Source: Henckelia pumila
Lineage: Eukaryota; Streptophyta; Magnoliopsida; Lamiales; Gesneriaceae
Length of the DNA stretch: 64,000 bases
Assembly: GCF_033568475.1 (NCBI RefSeq)
Contig: NC_133122.1
Location: forward strand, 155,489,361-155,553,360
Reading direction: 5' to 3'
In this document: in pieces, positions 1-12,855 of the stretch
Layout of the letters: each line of letters begins with the position of its first letter
Numbering within the stretch: position 1 is the first letter of the stretch
The notes under the pieces: model-generated
Database searches by the model: none
What the model saw: only the letters and a program-made list of their open reading frames with translations
Told to the model about the DNA's origin: nothing
Translations under genes and position numbers: made by a program

Positions 1-3000
1 AAACGATGATGAGGCGATTAGGTTGCCCGAAGACTATCATCATCAGTGGGATTTCTAAAGATTTGGCTTATGGGATTCCAACAAGTGCGGACAGGAGCGA
101 TGGATCGTGCCCGAGTTTTTGAGACTTCTACTCATGTGGATCCTAGATTTGGATCAAGTACTGGATGCCAGAGGCAGTGGCAGAGGATTGGTTGGTACAT
201 ACCTGATGTTTGCATCTGTACCGTCCGTACCTTGATGACACTACTCTGAAGATTCTTCAATTGTAGTTGGAGAGATTGTCAGATAGACCTTCACCAGGGA
301 ATGCCTCGAGTGACCAAGACATGACTGGATTCGAATGTAAGGTCATAAAATTAATGAAGGACATGATTTTATCTGTATGCTTGTACCGATGCGTTTGGTA
401 AGCACACAGAAAACTTCATGTTCAAAATCGTGAATTAGATACAAGAAGAATGCTGACGGTAGATCGTGAGCAAAAGAGGTCGACTGACAGGCACTGATGC
501 AGAGCATACCTGGTTAGCGAGCTCGAGTTAACTTCTCCAAAAGTCTTGGCAGGACTAGATACCGAGAGAGTTGGACAGAAGTACGCTTGCATTGATGCAT
601 GTGTCGATGAGAAGCTTCATGCTCAAGAAACGAAGACTACTACGATGATTTTAAATACTGTATTGTTTTAGTTGTAAACAGTATTTCAATTGTAATTAAT
701 CATCATACTTTGATTGTATCATTTCATGTTTTTGGATGTAACTTTTCATTGTATTTTGAATACTGTATGTATTACATGAGATTGTAATAAAGAAAATTGT
801 ACATAACTTGAAACGATGATAGGAGTATTAATTATCCAGTAATTTTTGAATGACTGCGGTGATTTTTCTAAGTTTGGCTTGGTATTAGTTGATTAGTGTT
901 CAACTATTGTAACTCATAGGTTTTTGAGTGAGCCAGTTGTAGCTCTTTGACTTGTGGTTAGTCTAGGCTTTTTCCTAGAATTGACCTAGTTAGTCAGTGG
1001 ATTAAGATAGTGCGAGTGATGAAGTGATTCATCTGGAGGCATGGGAATATTGTTTGGTTGGGGACATGAGTTTGTTCTAGGTTGTTTCCTTAGAACAATA
1101 GTCGGTTTGACCTTCGTAAGGTTGAGACTTGTGATGATAGGTTTCATCATGGAACCAGGTCGGGTATATGCCGAGAGTTGTGTACTATGACCATGGCTAG
1201 ACGTGATGGGGCGCGACCCTATGCCAATATTACTCTGGGAGTCTTTGTACTTTGGAGTTTGTCTGGAAGACTTCGTGCTTCAGGATCGGCGGTGGGGAGG
1301 CTAATTAGTCTAGAATTTTGGTAAAAGTCACGACGGGATATGACCTTGGATTAGATTCCTAGTTTGGTATAATGATTTAGATATTGTCTGGCTTTTGTCA
1401 GAGATATTAGTTTTAGTTTCTGTTGTGAGAACCAGTCTTGGAGGGATTTTCCTTGACAAGCATGTACTCTGAGCAGATAGTTTTAGCCTATGAGATATTG
1501 CTAGATGGATCGATCTAGTAGGTTGACGGATTTCTACCAGCGATGGCTAGGGATTGTCATCAGTGTTATGATTTGGATTTTTTGGTGATAGAACTTGTCC
1601 AGAAGATGAGATTGTAGACTGTCTGGGACATTGACTTAGAGACGAGTATTTCCCGCGATGATAGTTCTCATCAGTGGTGGATTATACCAAATGCTAAGGA
1701 TTGTATACGACTATTTGAGACAAGAGGGAAGTATGGCCTATGCCCGTGAAACCTCGGTGGTTGTCCAGGTGGGTTATTGAGGTAAGCTACCTTAGTCTTG
1801 AATTGTTGCAAAATCGTAGCGAGGGATATGATCAGGGGCATGTCCAGAGATTTTGGAAATCTTTGGGGATTCGTTAGTTGTAATTCTTGGACTCGACGAG
1901 TCATGACGCTCTTTCCGAACAAATGAGACAAGGGATATTTAGTCCAGTGTTAGCGCTAAGTACTGTCTGAAATTTTCAAAAGTTGAGCGTAGGATTTTCC
2001 ATGGGATGGAAATGATCTAGGTTGATAGATCACGAACATTTCTTGGGTTTAGTTCTCCTTAATATTCGATTTCAGCATACGAGGTAGCTGTCAGTATTAA
2101 GGCGCGAGATTGTGCCGATAGATTGCTAATAGTTATTATATGGCTATCGAGTATAGGTGAGTTAGAAACAGATCGATTTGGGATTGCTGTAATCGGGGAC
2201 AATTGCAATTGGACTTGTATGGTCAAGTAAGGCGGTAACTTGACAATAGAGACCAGCAAGGGATTCGGTAGTTTCTCAGGATAGAATCTCTCGCTAAGAA
2301 GAAACTAATATTGATTCCAACAATTACTTAGTGATAGTAATCGCATACTTGGGATCGAGTATCGGAAGGGATCAAGATTTCTGCTTCGTGTGAGAATTTT
2401 TCACTAACAACGATATCAAGAGTGTCAACAGAACAATTCGACGGAGTGTGCTTGTGTTGAACCGTTATGTTGAATCCGACGAGTATTGGAAAAAGCTAAT
2501 GGACATTAGCAAGGAGACATCAGTTGTCTGAGCATGATATGTGAAATTTTCTAGGATCTAGTTCTTGGGTTCTAGCAGGTTGTGTCACTATTATTCCAGC
2601 ATGAGATGCATGATGCTGTTGAGGTGACTGAGTTAGTCTATGATCGAAGTAGTAGCCAACGAGGTTTGCCTTGGGATTGAAGACTTTGCAAGATCGCGAT
2701 GGAAATGATTCGTTCTTTCCAATCAGCAAATTTCATCCGAAAGGATTGTTTATCAGGAACATTACGTTTCGTAAATGGACAATGGTCGGATGTGTTTTGT
2801 GAGACAAGTTACTTCAAGTGAAAAATGTCTCCAGGAGTGACTCGAGGACCTATGATTTAGTCCTCTTAGTGCTAAGGCTGATGCGTTCAGCAAAGGCACG
2901 AGTTGACTGTTTGAATCTATTGGGATTTAGTTTCCAGGATCAATAAGTTCCACCTTGTGAGGTTGGAATGAGCGTTGATGGTAATCATCATAGGCTCCGT

Positions 3001-3559
3001 AGCAAGTTATACCAGGTGCAATTACTGTCGAGTTTTGAGACTAAATAGGAAGTGTTTCCATATTTCTGTGCACTGTGGAATGTCCTAATCGAACATAATG
3101 GTGGGAGCTTGCCTTAGTCTTGATGTGTGTACAGTGATTGCGAGTATGTATAACTATCAGGAGGATGTCCATCGATTGAATTCATGGGTGAATAACCTAT
3201 GGTCGAGATGATGTAGATCATCAGAGGCGTGATTACTTCCATTGCAGTGTATGCGTTGCTTCGCAGGTCAATGGTTAAGAGATGACTTAGCGTCATTATT
3301 GGCGAGCGATGATAGTTTTCATCAGGGAACAGTGTTGACTTATACTGAGAAACGTGAACTATGATTCGCACTATACATGGTGGACTGAATTCCCAGTATT
3401 GCGTGGGAAGCTTGGTTGCTTCAGGAGGGCATGGGAAGGATAATCAGTCTGGGAATCATGTTAAACAGTTACATTGAAGTATATATTAGTGTCAACTGGG
3501 TTCTCTTGAAGAAAGACTCATGATAGGATGTGTCACCACGATGTTGGGATTGGTGTTTC
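1..3559 (+). other. Noncoding interior of element A (left part)
   Basis: No open frame above about 90 codons and no recognisable gag, protease, RT or integrase motif. It contains diverged internal repeats: segments around 1262-1330 and 3395-3460 both run 'ggaag-ctt..gcttcagga..gg..taat.agtctggaat', and 'gatgatag.ttt.catca' recurs near 1137, 1658 and 3308. The stretches at about 960-1040 and 1672-1860 match 17820-17890 and 17935-18080 of element B. The Copia D target copy gtttc occupies 3555-3559. Confidence 0.6.
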
Positions 3560-5405
3560 TGAAAGAGTGGGTGCCCGGTGAGCCAACTTGTGGCTAAGGG
3601 CTTTGATGACTCTTTGTATAAACAATCTTTTGTTTAATATAATTTACACTTTTATTAATGGCAATGACTTTATCTTTCTTCATATTGTTATATTGTGATA
3701 TACTATTGTTGTTTTGATAAAGACCTTGAATATACTATAGTGTATGTAAGATGTGGTAGAACATGGGGATGTCTATCATGAAACACATCTTATAGTCACT
3801 GTATATTCTAAACTGTTCCTAGTCGATTGAGCCGTCCGATAATAAGGATAAGGATCGCTCGAGTTGGAGACTAGCATTTGCGATGCAGAGTACCACGTTT
3901 CATTGGTAAGGAACATAGAGATGTTCGAAGCATGCAAATGGATATTCATACGATGAATGATCGAACTACACTATCCGGACTTTCCAAGTGGTTATCACTT
4001 ATCGAGTGGATAAAGTCCGCGGTTTTGGTTGTACACCATTAGTCCTTACTACTTGAAACATCATTGAGACTCTATATGCTAGTACTGTGCTTTGACTCGT
4101 TTACCGACTCTATTGGGGTCATCAGGTGTCGGGATTGGGTACAGTTACAACGCATATAGGAGTCGATGCTTTGTTGTCAAGGATTCACCACATACTTGCG
4201 AGTGTGGATATCCTATGCGATCTGAGGAGATATTAGTGTGACGAATCTCTGGCCAGAGTACATGATGTGTTTTAAGAAATGGTTTCTTAGTAACACATGA
4301 GATGTCACTATTTGATCTTCAAGATGTATTGCATAGTTATCGAATCTCGAACGACTCTCGATATACCAATGGTTGTTGATTCGATCGGGATATATGGATG
4401 AAGGGACCGTACTGTACGCTAACCAAAATCTATTGGTTCTTGCAGGCACTATCAGTAATACCTAGGGAATCATGGGGCGATGTTGCTAGGCGCTCTTACC
4501 ATGATTCGATGGGCAAGTCGGAAATCGTTGTTTCGAGTCACAAGGAGTTGTGAGCCCACGGCTAGCTGTATCCCTGAACCATTGAGGGTCACACAGAGTA
4601 ATGGATTTTTAATCCCCGTTGAGATAGTTAAATTTAAAGAGTTAAATTTAATGAACAAAGAAGTTGGACTTCTTAATTATGAGTAGAGGAGTAAGATTTC
4701 CTAAAATGACATAGGGATGGGCATTTTTTGGAAACCACTGAATTCGGATTCAGAAAAATTTATCTTGACTTTAAAAGGTGCAGAAATGGTTTCTGTGCAC
4801 ATTGGTGAAATCAGTTTATCAATCGGAGTCATGATGAATTTTATATTAATTTCTGAACATGCGGGCTTTGCTTGTCGGGCTTGAACTTATGTCTAATGGG
4901 CCCTAAGCTGTTAGTGGCCTACATTATAAATAAGTTATTGCAGTACAGAAATTAAACACAACAGGTCACAATTTTCGAAAAAAACCCTATTTTTCTCTCA
5001 GTAGTGGCCGCCCCCCTTCTCCCCTCTGCTCGGAAAATCCAGTCTGTGAATTTTGAATTGCAGTCTGGTTTAACGGATCAAATTCGTTAATCTCTTCGTA
5101 GAAACTTCTGATAGATTTTCTAGTGCAATCTATCAGAGGGATTAAATATCCGTTCGTGGACCTGATTGAAGAACAGTTCGTCCATCAGTTCCAGGGATAT
5201 ACAACAAGAGCAGAGCAATCTGTTGGTGTCCATAATCTCGCTTCGAGATTGGAGGTAAAAATTTATAATCGTTATTTAATTTTTACACACACACAATTTA
5301 ATCGTAAGGTTGATACCCATTATGGAATCGTTCCATATAAAATTTTTAAACTTCCGCTGCACCGGGTATCAATTCTGATTGATCTGATCGCCGCGTTCTC
5401 CAACA
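3560..5405 (+). repeat. 5' LTR of Copia D
   Basis: Starts tgaaagagtgg and ends ctccaaca, 1846 bp, the same length as the copy at 10563-12408. It is long for a copia LTR. The primer-binding site follows after one base. The open frames inside it occur in both copies and encode nothing recognisable. Confidence 0.93.
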
Positions 5406-5406
5406 G

Positions 5407-5420
5407 TGGTATTAGAGCCA
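5407..5420 (+). other. Primer-binding site of Copia D
   Basis: tggtattagagcca, one base after the 5' LTR, is complementary to the 3' end of plant initiator tRNA-Met with one T for C change. It fixes the right edge of the LTR and the element's orientation. Confidence 0.9.
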
Positions 5421-5528
5421 GGTTACTCAGATCAAGCGATTAAATTAATCGATTGTACAAAAAAATTTTGAGCCTCGGTTTTTGAAACAAAATAAATATT
5501 TTAAAAATAAAAAAAAAATTTCGTGCAA

Positions 5529-5640
5529 AAACCCGGGCAGCGATTGGATCGCTGCCCGGGGGGGCAGCGATGTGATCGCTGCCCGGCCCGAGCCCTATGG
5601 GGCGCGGGCAGCCCGGGAATGTCCCGGGCGGCCCGCGGAA
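5529..5640 (+). repeat. GC-rich palindrome cluster in Copia D leader
   Basis: Two hairpin units with arms gggcagcga / tcgctgccc. The first has perfect 12-nt arms (cccgggcagcga ... tcgctgcccggg) around a 5-nt loop; the second follows directly. A third GC run (gggcagcccgggaatgtcccgggcggcccg) continues to about 5637. It is set in AT-rich sequence about 110 nt past the primer-binding site, where an RNA leader structure or packaging signal would lie. The function is inferred, not shown. Confidence 0.8.
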
Positions 5641-7255
5641 AAATTAATTTTTTAATTTTTAAATTAAATTTTAATATGTTAAAATTCTATTTTTGGTCCG
5701 ATCGAAAATTGTTTTTGATTGGTCCACGAGGCGTCGGATCGAATTGTTCGAGTCCGAAAATTTTAAAATTGATTTTGGATAAATTTGAATTTTTGGAAAA
5801 TTTAAATATTTTATCCGTTAAATTGAATTTTGAAATTAATTATTTTTGGTACAATTGATGATAAGATATGATCTTATGGATATATTGAGTAAAATATGAT
5901 TTTATGTATAAAATTGGATTTTATAGATAAAATATGATTTTATTTGATAAAAAAATAAAATATGATTTTGTATATAAAATAAGATTTTATGTATGAAATA
6001 TGATTTTATCCTTTTAAATTTAAATTGCCATTGAATGTTATCCAATAAATTAATTTTGAATTAAATGTTATTGGATAAGGATGATCGATTGCCATGACCA
6101 ATTTTGTAGGTGTATGTTAGGAATTTACATTTGTTTTTATTGTTGTTGGATTTATTAATGGGCCTGGTTTATGGCCCAATATGAATTGTCATATGTAATA
6201 AAAGTGGGCTTGGTTTATGGCCCGTTCCCACCCCTTAAAAATGTATCCCCTACTTGTCATTGTTATTTATTGTAAATACATTAGATTTAGTGGGAGATCA
6301 AGATTTGAAGATGGAGGTGGGCCCAGCAGACAATAAAGACAGAAGAAATATAAATTGGAAGCTCAATGTAATAGGATTGCATTGCATACTGCATATTACC
6401 TAGGATTGGACTAAGACTCGTGATTGGCAACCACGGGTCAATTAGAAATGGAATCGATCATCCTATATAATATGTGATATTATTGTTGTATGCATGTTTT
6501 AGACAAAATTGTGTGAATCCGGCAAGCATACAAAATTTTAAAAATGATGAGACAAATTTTCATAATTAAAATCCCTCATTTTAAATATGATTTAAAATTG
6601 ATATCAATATAAATAAAGGAAATTTAAATTTATTTAAATGTTCCTACCTTCCATCAACGATCAATGTATGAGATGCTACCCGCGGATACGGTCCGGCTCA
6701 TATTATTGAGGGGGCCCGTTCGTCGGAAAGCTGTACATTGGATCGACACATGTTGTAAGTTGGGTGGAACTCCCATGGGATCGGCTCATATTATTGGGGG
6801 ATCCACATGGCGACCGTCCATCACAACTTAATATTGATGGGTCATCTTGACATGTCACAATAAACGGCGTCATATTATTGGGCCCTTATTGGACATGAGG
6901 TAAAAACGTGGAGGTTGCTTTGGAAGCAATTGGGCTCTACCTTTTGAAAATTATGGTTGGCTGATATTATTCGGGACCATAGATTGTCAATTGGACTCCA
7001 TGTTCTCACTAAGGAAAACAGTTTCCCGTTTTCACTAGAGGGTAGTGAAATCGTTAAAATAGTGGGAATGAGATTCATAAAATAAATTTCGCCTATTTTA
7101 TGTCTTAGTAAATTAATTAAACAATCATCGATAATTGTCTGTTTCATCTCAGTAATCCACATGTTTCTATTCTCCAACAAAACAAACTTACTGGCGCAAA
7201 CAATACAGAATGATTCCATAAGTTAAGATTGTTCTAAGTTCGGAAAAGATTTTCT
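5641..7255 (+). other. Copia D untranslated leader with ~87-bp diverged repeats
   Basis: AT-rich leader without a supported gene. At about 6698, 6786, 6869 and 6959 the words 'ggctcatattattg' or close variants recur with spacing of 83-90 nt, each followed by a G/C run and a word like 'ggatcc' or 'gggccc'. This suggests an old tandem array. The strand-opposite frame at 6875-7219 is a shadow. Confidence 0.6.
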
Positions 7256-7560
7256 AAAGTGTTAGAAAAGGCTTCTCCGAAAACAGCCCCGGCTGATGTA
7301 ACTGCCGAAAGGTTGGCCGAACTAGAGAAATGGTTGGACCATGATCTCAAGGCCAAATGTTACATGCAAAATTGGACAAATCTAAACAAGTTTGCCATCA
7401 CTGCAAGAAATCCGGTCATTGGAAACGTAACTGCAAGGAATACCTCAAGCAGTTGCGAACTGCAAAGAGTATGTTTTACATTAAAATGTTTTTCTTAATA
7501 CTACTTCTTGGGTATTGGATACCAGATGTAGATCTCATATTTGCAATGAGTTGCAAATGA
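7256..7560 (+). pseudogene. Copia D gag remnant with CCHC zinc knuckle
   Basis: Only two pieces of gag remain. One frame (7259 on) reads a short stretch ending DHDLKAKCYM, which fits the N-terminal part of copia gag. At about 7370 the sequence jumps, in another frame, to the zinc knuckle CHHCKKSGHWKRNC (CX2CX4HX4C). The roughly 200 residues normally lying between are absent, so an internal deletion with a frame change removed the capsid core. The frame closes at TGA 7558-7560. No full ATG-started gag exists, so this copy would need gag supplied in trans. Confidence 0.8.
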
Positions 7561-10548
7561 TGACAAGAAGTAATAGTCTAAGGATGGGTGAGACCCAGTC
7601 AAGGCTCGGGAATGGTTCCAGGGATAAATCCAAAGCTATAGGAGACATTTATTTTTGCAGAACAATTTTAAGTTTTTTTGAGAGATGTTTTATTTGTTCC
7701 AGATTTGATTAAAAACATTATTTCTGTTTCTATGCTTGATAGAGATGGTTATTCTTGCAATTTTGTGAATGGGATTTGCAATATTTACAAGAATAAATGT
7801 TTGATTGGAAATGGACAACTTGAAAACGATCTATATAACTTAAAATTAAAAGACGTTCCAATAAATTATGTTGATAAACCGGCAACAACAAACAAAAGGA
7901 AAATCGATAGTCAAAACCCGGCAAACCTTTGGCATGCTAGGCTAGGTCATATTTCCTCAAGGAGGATGAACAAGCTAGTGGGAGAGGGCATGTTTGATAT
8001 GTCTGATATTAACTCTCTACCTACTTGTGAATCCTGCCTGAAAGGAAAAATGACTAAATCTCCTTTTAAGGGGAAACCTGAGCGTAGTCAAAATCTATTG
8101 GATTTGATCCATACAGATGTTTGTGGTCCATTTAGAGTTGGTACTCAATATGGCCACACCTACTTCATTACCTTTACTGATGATTATTCTAGGTATGGGT
8201 ATTTATATTTAATGAAATATAAGTCTGAAGCATTTGAAAAGTTCAAAGAATTCAAGGCTGAAGTAGAAAACAAACTAGGTAAAAGTATTAAAGCACTTCG
8301 ATCGGATCGAGGTGGAGAATACTTAAGTACCGAGTTTTTGTACTATCTGAAAGAGAATGGGATTCTCTCTCAGTAGACTCCTCCTATGACACCACAGCTG
8401 AATGGTGTATCGGAGCGTCGTAATCGAACTTTGTTGGACATGGTTCGATCCATGATGAGCTTCACTGAGCTTCCACCTTCGTTTTGGGGCTATGCGCTTG
8501 AAACGGCGGTATTGTTGTTGAACAACGTCCACACTAAAGCAGTGGAAAAAACACCATACGAGTTATGGAATGGCAAAGCTCCTAAGTATTCGTACTTGAG
8601 GATTTGGGGATGTCCTGCTTACGTGAAGCGGACAGTGGGAGATAAGTTGGATAGTCGATCCAGCTTATGTTATTTTTTAGGGTATCCGAAGAATTCAATC
8701 GGATATTATTTCTATCATCCTGCTGAAACAAAGGTGTTTGTTTCAAGGAATGCCACCTTCTTGGAGAAGGAGTTCTTATTGGATAATAAAGGCGAGATGA
8801 TGGAACTCGAAGAAATTCGAGAAGAACCCGAAATACAAAATAACGATCCTACACCTCAGGAACCATTGATAGACACGCCTGTACCTAGAAGATCCGAGAG
8901 GACTTCTAGACCTCCTATTCGATATGGTCTTCTTCTTGAAGGGGATCAAGATGAACCCGATGTTGGATGTGATCCAAGAAACTTCAAGGAAGCAATTTCT
9001 GATGCGGATTCAAATTTATGGCTTGAAGCTATGCAGTCGGAAATAGATTCGATGCATACAAACCAAGTTTGGTCTTTAGTAGATCCTCCCGATGGAATTG
9101 TTCCAATAGGGTGTAAATGGATCTACAAGAGAAAGCTTGGGCCTGATGGTAAGGTATTGACCTACAAGGCGCGATTGGTGGCGAAAGGTTATACTCAAAG
9201 ACAAGGAGTTGACTATGATGAAACCTTTTCACCAGTTGCAATGTTCAAGTCCATAAGAATCCTTATTGCCATAGCTGCTTGGTATGACTATGAGATATGG
9301 CAAATGGATGTGAAGACTGCTTTTCTTAATGGAGACATTAAGGAAGAAATCTATATGAAGCAGCCTGAGGGGTACACATCCATGGGAAGCGAGCATAAGG
9401 TATGCAAGCTTCAGAGATCAATTTATGGTCTAAAACAAGCATCAAGAAGTTGGAACCAGAAATTTGATGAAACAATAAAGGATTTTGGTTTCATCAAGAA
9501 CCCGGAGGAACCATGCGTGTACAAGAAAGTAGTTAAGGATGCGGTGACATTCTTAGTACTTTATGTTGATGACATCCTACTCATTGGGAATGACGTAGGA
9601 ATGTTGCAGTCAACAAAGATATGGTTATCAGGTAGATTCTCGATGAAGGATTTGGGTGATGCATCCTATATTCTAGGGATACAGATCTATAGAGATAGAT
9701 CTAAGAGAATGATAGGACTCACTCAATCAACCTACATCGACACCATATTGAAACGGTTTTCAATGGATGGCTCCAAGAGAGGACATCTACCCATGTGTCA
9801 TGGAGTTTCTCTATCCAAGTCTATGTGTCCCAAGACGGATGAAAAGATAGAGAAAATGGCACATGTACCATATGCGTCAGCCATAGGTAGTATCATGTAT
9901 GGGATGATATCTACCAGACCGGATGTAGCATTTGCTCTGAGTGTCACGAGCAGATATCAAGCTAATCCCGGTCAAATGCATTGGAAAGCCGTGAAGGACA
10001 TTCTTAAGTACTTACAAAGGACTAAGAATATGTTCATGGTATATGGAGGAAGAGAACTAAAATTGGAAGGCTATACCGACTCTAGCTTCCAAAGTGACGT
10101 GGATGACTCGAAGTCAACCTCTGGATTTGTGTTCATGCTCAATGGCGGTGCTGTCTCTTGGAAGAGTTCCAAGCAGGACACCACAGCGGATTCCACCACT
10201 GAGGCAGAATACATTGCAGCATCAGCTGCTGCTAAAGAGGCCGTTTGGATGAGGAATTTCGTCCAAGAGTTGGGCATCATTCCTGAAGTTGTTGGTCCAG
10301 TCCCGGTGTACTGTGACAACACGGGTGCCGTTGCTCAGGCAAAGAAACCAAGGTCTCATCAAAGATCCAAACACGTACTGAGGAAATACCACATCATCCG
10401 GGAGATTGTGGAAAGAGGAGACATCACTGTCGAAAGAGTGGCCTCTGCAGACAATATCGCTGATCCACTTACTAAGCCCTTGCCAGGACCATTATTTGAC
10501 AAAAATCGCGAAGCAATGGGTCTACGTAGTATGACTAGTTGGCTTTAG
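7515..10548 (+). pseudogene. Copia D pol (protease, integrase, RT, RNase H), broken
   Basis: The protease region (7515-7712) reads L-D-T-R at the active site, where D-[ST]-G is expected, so the glycine is lost. A frame change near 7680 leads into integrase: the HHCC region includes LWHARLGH and CESC, followed by the acidic residues in HTDVCGPF, LRSDRGGEY and, after the stop, the GVSERRNR segment. TAG at 8374-8376 interrupts integrase in frame, probably from TGG. Reading resumes in the same frame to 10548. The RT carries the intact copia signature YVDDILL near 9562, and RNase H ends with STTEAEYIA and a final TSWL. From 8386 on there is one uninterrupted 720-codon frame, so decay is slight apart from gag and protease. 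Confidence 0.92.
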
Positions 10549-10551
10549 GGC

Positions 10552-10561
10552 AAGTGGGAGA
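10552..10561 (+). other. Polypurine tract of Copia D
   Basis: aagtgggaga directly before the 3' LTR, 3 nt after the pol stop codon. This is the plus-strand priming site expected at this place. Confidence 0.8.
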
Positions 10562-10562
10562 T

Positions 10563-12408
10563 TGAAAGAGTGGGTGCCCGATGAGCCAACTTGTGGCTAA
10601 GGGCTTTGATGACTCTTTGTATAAACAATCTTTTGTTTAATATAATTTACACTTTTATTAATGGCAATGACTTTATCTTTCTTCATATTGTTATATTGTG
10701 ATATACTATTGTTGTTTTGATAAAGACCTTGAATATACTATAGTGTATGTAAGATGTGGTAGAACATGGGGATGTCTATCATGAAACACATCTTATAGTC
10801 ACTGTATATTCTAAACTGTTCCTAGTCGATTGAGCCGTCCGATAATAAGGATAAGGATCGCTCGAGTTGGAGACTAGAATTTGCGATGCAGAGTACCACG
10901 TTTCATTGGTAAGGAACATAGAGATGTTCGAAGCATGCAAATGGATATTCATACGATGAATGATCGAACTACCCTATCCGGACTTTCCAAGTAGTTATCA
11001 CTTATCGAGTGGATAAAGTCCGCGGTTTTGGTTGTACACCATTAGTCCTTACTACTTGAAACATCATTGAGACTCTATATGCTAGTACTGTGCTTTGACT
11101 CGTTTACCGACTCTATTGGGGTCATCAGGTGTCGGGATTGGGTACAGTTACAACACATATAGGATTCGATGCTTTGTTGTCAACGATTCACCACATACTT
11201 GCGAGTGTGGATATCCTATGCGATCTGAGGAGATATTAGTGTGACGAATCTCTGGCCAGAGTACATGATGTGTTTTAAGAAATGGTTTCTTAGTAACACA
11301 TGCGATGTCACTATTTGATCTTCAAGATGTATTGCATAGTTATCGAATCTCGAACGACTCTTGATATACCAATGGTTGTTGATTCGATCGGGATATATGG
11401 ATGAAGGGACCGTACTGTACGCTAACCAAAATCTATTGGTTCTTGCAGGCACTATCAGTGATACCTAGGGAATCATGGGGCGATGTTGCTAGGCGCTCTT
11501 ACCATGATTCGATGGGCAAGTCGGAAATCGTTGTTCCGAGTCACAAGGAGTTGTGAGCCCACGGCTAGCTGTATCCCTGAACCATTGAGGGTCACACAGA
11601 GTAATGGATTTTTAATCCCCGTTGAGATAGTTAAATTTAAAGAGTTAAATTTAATGAACAAAGAAGTTGGACTTCTTAATTATGAGTAGAGGAGTAAGAT
11701 TTTCTAAAATGACATAGGGATGGGCATTTTTTGGAAACCACTGAATTCGGATTCAGAAAAATTTATCTTGACTTTAAAAGGTGCAGAAATGGTTTCTGTG
11801 CACATTGGTGAAATCATTTTATCAATCGGAGTCATGATGAATTTTATATTAATTTTTGAACATGCGGGCTTTGCTTGTCGGGCTTGAACTTATGACTAAT
11901 GGGCCCTAAGCTGTTAGTGGCCTACATTATAAATAAGTTATTGCAGTACAGAAATTAAACACAACAGGTCACAATTTTCGAAAAAAACCCTATTTTTCTC
12001 TCAATAGTGGCCGCCCCCCTTCTCCCCTCTGCTCGGAAAATCCAGTCTGTGAATTTTGAATTGCAGTCTGGTTTAACGGATCAAATTCGTTAATCTCTTC
12101 GTAGAAACTTCTGATAGATTTTCTAGTGCAATCTATCAGAGGGATTAAATATCCGTTCGTGGACCTGATTGAAGAACAGTTCGTCCATCAGTTCCAGGGA
12201 TATACAACAAGAGCAGAGCAATCTGTTGGTGTCCATAATCTCGCTTCGAGATTGGAGGTAAAAATTTATAATCGTTATTTAATTTTTACACACACACAAT
12301 TTAATCGTAAGGTTGATACCCATTATGGAATCGTTCCATATAAAATTTTTAAACTTCCGCTGCACCGGGTATCAATTCTGATTGATCTGATCGCCGCGTT
12401 CTCCAACA
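10563..12408 (+). repeat. 3' LTR of Copia D
   Basis: 1846 bp, same ends as the left LTR, about 16 single-base differences by eye (for example near 10580, 10877, 10977 and 11135) and no length change. It is followed by the target duplication gtttc (12409-12413). Confidence 0.93.
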
Positions 12409-12855
12409 GTTTCCTGACTAGAGGTGTTGTGCACCGAGTGCTTTTTGAAACAATCAGATGGTTAGATTCAGTTAATTATTCGACGAATGTCGTAAGCCAG
12501 TCAAGTTATGACTTGGTTTTCGTTAGTCTAAGATTTTTTCCTGCGACGATGATCTTGATCGAGCGAGTGTTTATATCCTTCTTGATCAGTGAGATCGTGG
12601 TCAGGATGGAAGATGAATCAGTGATGTGATACTAATACATTAGTGCCAGGAAAGTTCGACTATCGACAAGTAGCGCAGTAATCTTCAATTGGGAGAATGC
12701 TAATGCGGTTCTGCAGTAATGGAGCTTACAGGAATTCGACAAGAGTCTGAGTGTGTCGAAATCTATTTCGACCTGACACCCGAGCAAGTGTTTCTAGTAC
12801 GTTCTCGAGGTTTATCCTAGATTTCGAGGATGAAATCTTTTAAGGGGGGGGAGAA
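12409..12855 (+). other. Right part of element A interior with polypurine tract
   Basis: Continuation of A after the Copia D insertion. No coding match. It ends with 'gatttcgaggatgaaatc' and a purine tract aaggggggggagaa (about 12842-12855), as seen just before Tekay-type 3' LTRs. The long frame starting in the Copia LTR (12126-12629) runs across the insertion boundary and is not a gene. Confidence 0.7.

Larger units (their letters stand above)
3560..12408 (+). mobile_element. Element D: complete Ty1/copia LTR retrotransposon
   Basis: A structurally complete copia element of about 8.85 kb with two 1846-bp LTRs (TG...CA). A perfect 5-bp target duplication gtttc flanks it at 3555-3559 and 12409-12413. 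Order inside: primer-binding site (5407), GC-palindrome leader, remnant of gag, protease, integrase, reverse transcriptase, RNase H, polypurine tract (10552-10561). Integrase lies before reverse transcriptase, which defines Ty1/copia. The LTRs differ at roughly 16 positions by my hand comparison, so insertion was recent relative to the surrounding elements. The coding region is nevertheless broken: most of gag is missing, there are frame changes around the protease and one TAG in integrase. It interrupts the interior of element A. Confidence 0.93.

Noticed and set aside
1..3559. Interior of element A as a decayed pol gene
   Set aside because: No RT, RNase H, integrase or protease motif found in any frame by eye; left as noncoding, but a profile search could change this.
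4213..4686. Overlapping frames on both strands repeated at 11216-11689
   Set aside because: Same sequence in both LTRs of Copia D; repeat of noncoding LTR DNA, not two genes.
5407..5420. tRNA-like words near LTRs as tRNA genes
   Set aside because: They are 12-18-nt primer-binding sites only; no tRNA cloverleaf around them.
5123..5443. Reading frame of 106 codons, longer (167) at 12126-12629
   Set aside because: It lies in both Copia D LTRs and runs over the LTR edge into different sequence in each case; no protein family is recognised.
5523..5858. Arg/Gly-rich 111-codon frame
   Set aside because: Made by the GC palindromes of the Copia D leader; no domain.
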